From the NCBI GenBank assembly GCA_036768485.1, contig JAVLUZ010000547.1, positions 248,001 through 312,000 of the forward strand: 64,000 nt of DNA. Reading direction: 5' to 3'. The notes under the pieces were generated by a model. The model was not told where the DNA came from. It was given only the letters and a program-made list of their open reading frames with translations, and made no database searches. A program made the translations under genes and the position numbers. Origin of the DNA: Mermis nigrescens (Eukaryota > Nematoda > Enoplea > Mermithida > Mermithidae). This document shows positions 58,701 through 64,000 of this stretch, piece by piece. Numbering within the stretch: position 1 is the stretch's first letter; every line of letters starts with the position of its first letter.

Positions 58701-61622
58701 GGATGCAAAATTATATTTATGTATTTGATTCAGATGAAAGAAAATTTTTTACTTTCACTCGCATCTCAATATTTGTTCTGACTTGTGCTATCTCATTAAT
58801 TTGGGAGAGAAGCCATTTCATCATTCTTGAGCGCAAATCGATAGAAAGACGAGCGAAAAAATTTTAAATGTTTGTTTTTTGTCTAAAAGCTCGAAACGGA
58901 TTTTTTGATCACTGTAAGAAGAAAAAATTGAAAAGATTATATGCGCAAGGTCGGGAGATTATAAAATCCCGGGTTGTAGCATAGCCTGCAATGAATGTAA
59001 AAATCGTGGCTGAATTTAAAAGTCGTATAAAGATTCATAGGCAATTAATGTAGAAGTCGTGTTGTGGTTATATCCACAATCCTTGAATTTTATAATTAAT
59101 TTATTCCTTCATTCATTTTAGGCCCGACGAATCGCAATATTAAAGCCCGAAGAACGAATATCGGTCGAAATTCTGAAAGAAAAATTATCAAATGAAAAAG
59201 ATGAAAAGTTTATACTTTTAGACTGCCGACCAGAGGTCGAATATCAAATCTGTCGTCTTCCGCGATCTATAAGTGAGTATTTTTGTCCGAACACTGCAGT
59301 GGAATATTAAAATATCACTTAAGTCACGTACAGAGTGGCCCAAAAATGCAACACCCTGATCTTACATCATAAATTTATCAATTATTGACGTATGATTCTA
59401 AAATTAGCTGCATTAGATAGATAAACATGTATTTGCTCGAACCACGTAAAAACTTTGGACCACCTCTGTTGAATTTTTGATTTCCCAAAAAGATCGTTGA
59501 AAGCGTCCTGCTTTTTGCGTTTTTAGCGATCTTTCACTTCGAGAGTGTCAATTTTCTCGGCGATGCGCGTCAAACAGTTATTTTTGACTATATACTTTTG
59601 AATTGTATTGAAAATTTCATGTCTTTTTATCGTCTAGAAAAAACGAGCATCGCCAGAAACGCCAAAAAATTATTTTTTGGTGCGTAATGATCGTTTTTTT
59701 TAATTTAAAAAAAATTTCGGTTCTATTCGCCATACTCTTATACAGTGCATGTATGCTGGCGAGCATAGGTGGGCAGCACCAAAATTCTGGGAGGGGGTGC
59801 AAAATTTTTAAAAGGTAAAAAATGGTCTTAAAAATGGTGGTATGGCGAAAAAACACCATTTTCAAGTTTTCTCATCTAGCACTATCCATTGGCATAAAAA
59901 AATTGCGAAAAAAACGAAAAAGTTTTCAAAAATTGAATTCTGGGGGTATTTTGCTTTCTGGGGGGAGAAGGGGTATTCGGCCTTCTAGGAGTGCATACCC
60001 CCAAGCCCCCTTCCCCACGCCCACGTATGCTTGCGAGTGACCCACAATCTTTTAGACTATTCTTCATAACTCTGTTTTAGCACGCGGTCTAACTAGAGTT
60101 TTAGCATCTTCAATTTCAGTTTAGACTTATTTACATATAAAAATAGTTTAAGATACTTTTTTTGAAGTACGTACTGCGAGCACGATTCATACATTGACCA
60201 TACCTGGGCGCAGAGGGGGGGTTTGGGGTTATGCACCCCTTCCCCGAGAATCCAAAATACCCCCTCCCCTCCCAGAAACCAAAATACCCCCAGAATTCAA
60301 TTTTTGAAATTTTTTGTTTTTTTCGCAATTTTTAATGCCAATGGATAGTGCTTGATGAGAAACGTTGATGGTGTTTTTTTCGCCATACCACCATTTTAAA
60401 GCTATTTTTTTACCTTTGAAAAATCTTGCACCCCCCAGAAGTTTGGTGCCGCCCACCAATGACATTGACTATGTAAGTACTGAAAATTGTTTGGGACTTC
60501 AGAACTTGACATTTTTCAACTGTCAACGAAATTCGACTCGTTTCGTCTGTTTTTTTAAAACTTTTTGGGTTGTTTATTATTTGCTTTGCTGCAGATATTA
60601 TGCATTTGGGTATTTTATTATTTATGTAGGCATTCCATGGAATATAGCAAAGTCAATGACCGGATCCGACATATTGCGACACGTTAATGTTGAATTAAAT
60701 GAATTGAAATATAAACAAGGTGCTTTATTATTTAATTTGTTTCTGTACTAAACTTATAAAATTTAAAAACAACTTTCTAATCTAGTCAGGAACGAGAAAA
60801 AATGTACAGTAAACGTTAACTCTGAGAACATTACGATTAGCGAGAATTCAGGAATAGGGACCTGTTAGCTAATAAAATTATTTGAGCTGTCATGCCAGAT
60901 TTAGAAAACATGATTAAGCCTGCTGTCCACACCTGAACATGGGGGGTTTGGGGGTATGCAACCCCCGAGAAACCAATGCCCCCGCAGAATTTAAATTTTG
61001 AATTTTTTTTGTTCTTTTCGTAATTTTTTTGATGCCAATGAATAGTGCTCGATGAGAAACGATGAAAAATGGTGTTTTTTAGCCATACCACTATTTTTAA
61101 GGCCATTTTTTGACCTTTTAAAAATCTTGCACCCCCAGGATTTTGGTGCTGCCCACGTATGCTGCTGTCTCCTATTGAGTCATATGAGGAAATGAGATAA
61201 ATAACAGACTTTTATTCTTTTCCATTTTTTACTGTCATTTAGTCGTGAATCGGAAAGTTTTTCCGACAGATGCGACGCCTGTGCTCTTTATCATACATCT
61301 CTATCACTTCATTTGTAAAACTACCAGTTTTAAAATTTCTGAACGTTTTGGGATATTCATGATTTTGCGTATAAAAAATAGCGTACCTACTATATGGTAT
61401 ATATTACATAAATATTTATTAATATTTATTACTACGCACATATACTCTTACTAACTTGTTTACTCACCTTAAGTGGCTGTTATTTGCCGGAGGGGTAATG
61501 ATTCGCAGGAAATGATCGTTGATCTAAAGGCTAAACTTGGAGATACACTCAGCATATTCGATGTCGAAGACGGTCTGGAAGCTTGGTCTCAAAGAATTGA
61601 TTCGACATTTCCTATTTATTAA
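43623..61622 (+). CDS. MOCS3: MOCS3/UBA4 adenylyltransferase-sulfurtransferase, ten exons
   Basis: The protein is cytosolic. It adenylates the C-terminal glycine of URM1 (tRNA wobble thiolation) and MOCS2A (molybdopterin synthesis), then transfers sulfur from its rhodanese domain. Exons: 43623-43701, 48158-48250, 48590-48710, 51521-51751, 52753-52823, 54277-54339, 54460-54623, 59122-59272, 60630-60719, 61474-61622. They total 1,212 bases, stay in frame across all nine GT-AG introns and encode 403 residues. ThiF/MoeB-like domain, about 8-235: GAGGLG 40-45, DYDLVE 64-69, NLHRQ 72-76, CSDN 130-133, zinc pairs C173/C176 and C248/C251, catalytic-loop C190. Rhodanese, about 285-403: active loop CRRGNDS 359-365. 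It ends FPIY as family members do. The N-terminus is short compared with vertebrates. Intron 7 holds several MITEs. Identification is from remembered family motifs; only the exact splice points are uncertain. Confidence 0.95.
44453..44842. mobile_element. hAT-like MITE, exact 8-bp target duplication
   Basis: It starts CACACCTGGGCAATG and ends CATTGCCCAGGTATG (inverted, 14 of 15). ATGTTAAG flanks it at 44445-44452 and 44843-44850. Repeated GGGACAGACCCACC-like motifs lie at 44690-44800. It is inside MOCS3 intron 1. Confidence 0.88.
45758..46458. mobile_element. hAT-like MITE related to the one at 44453
   Basis: The left end CATATCTGGGCAATG mirrors the right end CATTGCCCAGGAGTG. Near-identical flanks are CTTATAAA (45749-45756) and CTTATAAG (46459-46466). 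It includes the GGTT-rich tract at 46117-46260. It is in MOCS3 intron 1. Confidence 0.7.
46117..46260. repeat. GGTT/GTTA-rich degenerate simple repeat
   Basis: Runs of GGTT, AGTT and TTGG steps with no fixed phase fill this stretch, inside the element at 45758-46458. Confidence 0.8.
47238..48157. other. MOCS3 intron 1, 3' part
   Basis: No transposon ends that I can pair and no coding sequence are seen. It ends in the acceptor ATTTTAG at 48157. Confidence 0.5.
48158..48250 (+). CDS. MOCS3: MOCS3 exon 2, nucleotide-binding loop
   Basis: Starts after ATTTTAG and completes A27. It encodes the ATP-binding core [17 protein letters not shown] (37-53) and ends phase 1 at ATAG|GTAGAA. Confidence 0.95.
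48590..48710 (+). CDS. MOCS3: MOCS3 exon 3
   Basis: Starts after TTTTTCAG. It encodes [20 protein letters not shown] (59-78), with the acidic DYD residues and the Arg of the adenylation site, then K88. It ends phase 2 at donor GTACAT. Confidence 0.95.
48840..49010 (+). mobile_element. Short hAT-like MITE family 2, exact 8-bp target duplication
   Basis: It starts CAGGCACGTA, ends TACGTGCCCG and is flanked by TACATATT on both sides (48832-48839, 49011-49018). A second copy, inverted, lies at 51203. It is in MOCS3 intron 3. Confidence 0.9.
49805..50189. mobile_element. hAT-like MITE with CAGGGGCGTACGCAGG-type end
   Basis: The left end CATGCGCGTATGCAGG mirrors ..GTACGCCCCTG at 50189. Flanks CATTCAGA and CATTTAGT match at 6 of 8. 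The right end sequence is repeated once more just outside (50200-50222). It is in MOCS3 intron 3. Confidence 0.6.
50483..51136. mobile_element. Foldback element with about 100-bp inverted ends
   Basis: CGAGGGTTGTCCGTTAAGTT from 50483 is mirrored by the sequence ending GGACAACCCTCG at 51136. The similarity runs about 100 bp inward on each side (ATAAGAGATATCAACAT / ATGTTGATATCTCTTAT). Its interior has no coding capacity. It is in MOCS3 intron 3. Confidence 0.8.
51203..51371 (-). mobile_element. Short hAT-like MITE family 2, second copy
   Basis: It has perfect 10-bp ends (CAGGCACGTA / TACGTGCCTG) and an exact 8-bp target duplication CATAGAAT (51195-51202, 51372-51379). The body is the reverse complement of 48840-49010. 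Confidence 0.92.
51521..51751 (+). CDS. MOCS3: MOCS3 exon 4
   Basis: The largest exon, after GTTGTAG. It encodes residues 99-174 including [16 protein letters not shown] (124-139) with the conserved Asp. It ends with the first cysteine of the zinc pair (GPCY, C173). Donor GTTACA is weak, phase 2. Confidence 0.95.
52225..52490. repeat. Hairpin-rich GTTGGCTAGCCAAC region
   Basis: Short variants of GTTGGCTAGC / GCTAGCCAAC recur at least six times, in both orientations. One is a 9-bp-stem palindrome (CGTGGTTGG..CCAACCACG, about 52460-52480). No host gene or known element explains it. It is in MOCS3 intron 4. Confidence 0.6.
52753..52823 (+). CDS. MOCS3: MOCS3 exon 5, catalytic cysteine loop
   Basis: Encodes C176 (second zinc cysteine), the [16 protein letters not shown] crossover loop (179-194) and C190, which aligns with the E1-like catalytic cysteine. 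Phases are 2 in and 1 out. Confidence 0.95.
53042..54107. mobile_element. hAT-like element containing a nested MITE
   Basis: It starts CAGGACCGTAACTAGG and ends CCTGGTTACGGGTTTT. It is flanked by an exact CTCACAGA at 53034-53041 and 54108-54115. A GCGCTTCGCGC motif is at 53229. The family 1 MITE at 53821-54070 inserted into it later. It is in MOCS3 intron 5. Confidence 0.85.
53821..54070 (+). mobile_element. hAT-like MITE family 1, nested copy
   Basis: It starts TATACGTGGGCAGCACC and ends CAAGGTGTG. Flanks are GTCATCAC and GCCATCAC (7 of 8). It lies within the older element 53042-54107. Confidence 0.85.
54277..54339 (+). CDS. MOCS3: MOCS3 exon 6
   Basis: Encodes [20 protein letters not shown] (200-219), the conserved helix that closes the E1-like domain. 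Strong donor GTAAGT, phase 1. The following intron is only 120 bp. Confidence 0.95.
54460..54623 (+). CDS. MOCS3: MOCS3 exon 7, second zinc pair and linker
   Basis: Encodes 221-274 including LLLFDG, C248/C251 and IDYEEFCG. I place the donor at GACAAA|GTTAAT because this gives a linker (DK...PEERISV) of the same length as the family. A later in-phase donor at 54648 would add eight residues. Confidence 0.88.
54952..55501. mobile_element. hAT-like element with CAGTGGCGTAACTAGG end
   Basis: Ends are CAGTGGCGTAACTAGG and GGACGCCCCTG. Flanks CATGTACT and CGTGTATT match at 6 of 8. Inside are three tandem units of about 90 bp, each carrying GGCGCGAAGCG (55156, 55249, 55341). It is in MOCS3 intron 7. 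Confidence 0.65.
55502..57177. other. MOCS3 intron 7, unassigned part
   Basis: No coding sequence is seen. Small G/C-run patches lie at 56050-56190, but I could not pair any ends. Confidence 0.4.
57178..57798. mobile_element. hAT-like element, exact 8-bp target duplication
   Basis: Flanked by TATATAGC at 57170-57177 and 57799-57806. The left end is CATGAGCAGATTC. The right end GGATCTAG-type complement (...GATCCGCCGCTG) is only partly similar. It contains GCGCTTCGCGCC at 57378. Confidence 0.65.
57865..58486. mobile_element. hAT-like element, exact 8-bp target duplication
   Basis: It starts CAGGTCCGTATCCAGGATC and ends TACGATCCTG. CCCATGTA flanks it at 57857-57864 and 58487-58494. It contains GGCGCGAAGCGAAGCGCC at 58100-58117. 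It is in MOCS3 intron 7, just after the previous element. Confidence 0.85.
58487..59121. other. MOCS3 intron 7, 3' end
   Basis: No feature is seen apart from the acceptor ATTTTAG at 59121. Confidence 0.5.
59122..59272 (+). CDS. MOCS3: MOCS3 exon 8, linker and start of rhodanese
   Basis: Encodes 275-324 including [12 protein letters not shown] and the rhodanese entry [18 protein letters not shown] (304-321). Donor ATAA|GTGAGT, phase 1. Confidence 0.95.
59764..60029 (+). mobile_element. hAT-like MITE family 1, 8-bp target duplication
   Basis: It starts CATAGGTGGGCAGCACC and ends CACGCCCACGTATG, a clear inverted pair. Flanks CTGGCGAG and CTTGCGAG match at 7 of 8. It is in MOCS3 intron 8. Confidence 0.9.
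60199..60461 (-). mobile_element. hAT-like MITE family 1, inverted copy
   Basis: Exact ACATTGAC flanks at 60191-60198 and 60462-60469. The body is the reverse complement of 59764-60029, 170 bp away. It is in MOCS3 intron 8. Confidence 0.92.
60630..60719 (+). CDS. MOCS3: MOCS3 exon 9
   Basis: Follows acceptor ATGTAG and completes S325. It encodes the rhodanese segment IPWNIAKSM to YKQ (326-354). Donor CAAG|GTGCTT, phase 1. It is the least conserved exon, as in other members. Confidence 0.9.
60928..61161 (-). mobile_element. hAT-like MITE family 1, third copy in this gene end
   Basis: Exact CTGCTGTC flanks at 60920-60927 and 61162-61169. Ends are CACACCTGAAC and GCTGCCCACGTATG. It is in MOCS3 intron 9, only 312 bp before the last exon. 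Confidence 0.92.
61474..61622 (+). CDS. MOCS3: MOCS3 exon 10, rhodanese active site
   Basis: Starts after CCTTAAG and completes V355. It encodes [11 protein letters not shown] (356-366) with the persulfide cysteine C359, then DVEDGLEAW and the terminal FPIY, TAA at 61620-61622. Confidence 0.96.
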
Positions 61623-61687
61623 CGAATTTGGATTTCATATATTTCCGTTGTTATTTTTGAATTGTTAAGTTGTACTGTAAATGGTGC

Positions 61688-61693
61688 ATTAAA
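61688..61693 (+). terminator. MOCS3: Candidate MOCS3 poly(A) signal
   Basis: ATTAAA lies 66 bases after the stop codon. Confidence 0.4.
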
Positions 61694-62149
61694 ATTTTCA
61701 TGCTTTGCGATATGTTTTCATTAACGTAAGATTTTGAAATCTGTTGTTCCTTTTACCCTGCATATGTATGCATGAACAGTAATTTTTTCGACTTTTTCTT
61801 GCATAATACGAAAATTATTCTGTTGCAACTTTGTTGTTTGTAAATTATAATAGGCACAACCTTACTGCTGTATTATCGTAAAAACCTGGGATTCTGTGCT
61901 CTTCAAGATTTCATGAGAATATTAAATTTATCAAGTATGTTGTTCATTGGAGACAAGGTTTTATTAGGATTAATGAATTCATCGTCATTATAAGTGGTCT
62001 AAATAATCTCGTCATATAATATTCTTCCTGCGGAAATTTGCTTTCCTTGTGATTGGAAGATTGATTCGCTTGAAATGTTTTTTCACAGCTACCCTTAGTG
62101 ATAAAAGACGTGAAACAAAAGAGTAATGAATCGATTCCTTAAAATTGTT

Positions 62150-62250
62150 TATAATCCGTTTCACGCATGTTTGAGCATAAGTTTTAAAAACAATCGCCGA
62201 CAGTAAACCAACATATTGCGATTATAACATTGATCTGATAGATATATAAG
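62150..62250. repeat. Fragment of the foldback MITE seen at 23030
   Basis: It shares TCCGTTTCAC and GATTATA.CATTGAT-type blocks with 23030-23330, and directly precedes element L copy IV. Confidence 0.5.
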
Positions 62251-62252
62251 TA

Positions 62253-64000
62253 GCAAGGAAAAATGCTCCGATGGAACAAAGAAGACAAATATTCTTGGGA
62301 TTACGGATTATTAAGGATGTAAATGGAGGGGACTAGGAAAAAGCTCCTGTGTATATGCTTAAAGTCGCAAAAACTGTTAAAAGTCAGACTTTCTTTAATA
62401 AACGCAAAAAATCTAAGTATATTCTGCGGCCTCAGGCCGCCTACTGAAATAAAGTATTGAACCGAAAAACGATAGAAAAAGCAGCAAGTAAGCTATGCAG
62501 TAGCTATGGGAAAGTAGATGGAGTAAGCTTGGAGCGACTTTGTCAGCCAATTGGATGAAATAGCAGATATCGATGTATTCAAGGCAATCAAAGAAATTGT
62601 TGGTTTAAAGTAGAAGGAAACGCGTGTAGGTACGCTTACATGCACGCAACGATTGTTTGCACTAACAAATTGACGTCAGGTTTGCTTGCTATAATGCTCA
62701 TGATAACAAAATAAAACACCATTAAATGGAGTTGCAAGTAGTTTTTTATCAGTCACAATACGAAGCAAGTCAGTTTTGTAACTTGGAAACAATTTACAGA
62801 AGGTACTATACATTTTAGATTATATTTATACTATCTTATGTGAGGCATTGAAAATTATTCAAAGAAGGTTACATTTTTTCAGAGACCGCAGAATATACTT
62901 CGATTTTTGGCGTTAGTTAGAGAAAGTCTGATTTTTAACAGTTTTTGCGACTTTAGGCATATACATATGAACTTTTTCCTAGTCCCCTTATTTTACATTC
63001 TAAATAATCCGTAATCCCAAGTATATTCGTCTTTTTTGTTCCATCGGAGCATTTTTCCTTGCTAGTACCTAACTTTTAATTGGCATGTTTTGAGTAAACC
63101 AGTCATTAAACACGTACGCTAACATGCCACGGTAATTACAGCAGTCCAAGAACGCGGGAGACAATATTGTTCTGAACATCAGCATCATCTTTTTTAAACG
63201 ACAACCTTACCTTATTTGAACACGTCACATGTTTTCAGCATAAACCTTACGCAACTACTGGTTGTAAAGAACACTTACACTCAGATTTGTAATCCTGACG
63301 TTACATGGAATATTTTGAGGAAAAAATTAAGCTTCTGCAGCGCTATGAAACTAAACTTAATTTTCAGTGTCAACTTTACACAACTACTGCGTTTAAATAA
63401 AACAGACACTCAGATTCGTAAACCTGACCTTACGGAACATTTTTTTGAAGAAAATTTACGTTCTGCAACGCTCTGGAAGTGAAATAAATTTGTAGTGTAA
63501 ACTTTACACATCAACAAGTGCAAACTTTACTTAACTACTGGGTGTAGAACAAACTAGCAATGAGATTTGTAATTCTGATGTTACATAGAACATTCTGAAA
63601 AAATTAAGCTTCCGCAAGGCTCTAGAACTAAAGTTAATTCGCAGTGTAAACTTTATATACACAACCGCTGAGTGCAAAGAAGAATTTAGTCGGATTCGTA
63701 CTTCCAATATTACTCTGATGTTACGATCAATATTTATGGAAAAATCAAGTCTCCACAATGCCTGAAGACAAATAAATATTAGATGTAAACCATTTTACAC
63801 TTCTGTTGAGTGTATACGAGCGCGCTCTACTGGCGTATCATCGTTTGATTCTCGATTCATTTTTAGAGTTGAGATCATGTCCAGACTCATACCCGGAGAA
63901 GTTGGCAGAAAAAACAAGACAGAAACACGTTTAACACTCAATTTTTAACTTTACTTATCCCGAATAAGCTAAGTTTTCATGTAAATAAACGCGATATGCT
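62253..64000 (+). mobile_element. Large non-autonomous element L, copy IV, cut by window end
   Basis: The foldback head (62253-63062, arms GCAAGGAAAAATGCTCCG and complement, TA on both sides) is followed by the same flank as copies II and III. The start of the GTGTAAA/TTTACAC-rich body follows. The rest lies beyond the window. Confidence 0.8.

Overview
The window is eukaryotic, almost certainly from an invertebrate animal. It is AT-rich, its genes are split by GT-AG introns, and most of the DNA is transposable elements and their remnants. Introns tend to end in a short T-run plus AG (TTTTAG, TTTTCAG) without a long pyrimidine tract, as in nematodes. I cannot place the organism more firmly than that. 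No bacterial features are present.

Region 1 (1-17.9 kb) holds exon-like segments of small plus-strand proteins that I do not recognise. Gene A has exons at 1481-1681 and 3324-3746. Gene B has exons at 4066-4401, 6042-6278, 10022-10228 and 15616-15957 and is rich in coiled coil. A last exon or small gene lies at 17452-17703. Their introns carry MITEs, one copy of a large non-autonomous element (6.3-9.0 kb), and a six-copy tandem array of an about 811-bp unit (10546-15410).

Region 2 (18-34.6 kb) is a repeat cluster with no convincing host gene. It contains a second and third copy of the large element, each starting with a 750-810 bp foldback and followed by DNA dense in GTGTAAA/TTTACAC motifs. 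There is also a direct duplication of about 2.9 kb. A roughly 10.9-kb structure (23365-34264) is bounded by long inverted repeats built partly from 352-bp tandem subrepeats.

Region 3 (35.8-41.1 kb) is a nested set of insertions. A hAT-like element with GC-rich inverted ends contains a CR1/Jockey-type LINE on the minus strand (intact reverse transcriptase, frameshifted endonuclease) and a second hAT-like element.

Region 4 (43.6-61.6 kb) is the one gene I identify confidently: MOCS3/UBA4. It is the E1-like plus rhodanese sulfurtransferase that activates URM1 for tRNA thiolation and MOCS2A for molybdenum cofactor synthesis. Ten exons join in frame to 403 residues and keep the expected active-site residues. 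Its nine introns hold at least eleven small hAT-like elements, most with 8-bp target duplications visible in the sequence. A fourth copy of the large element begins at 62.25 kb and runs off the window.
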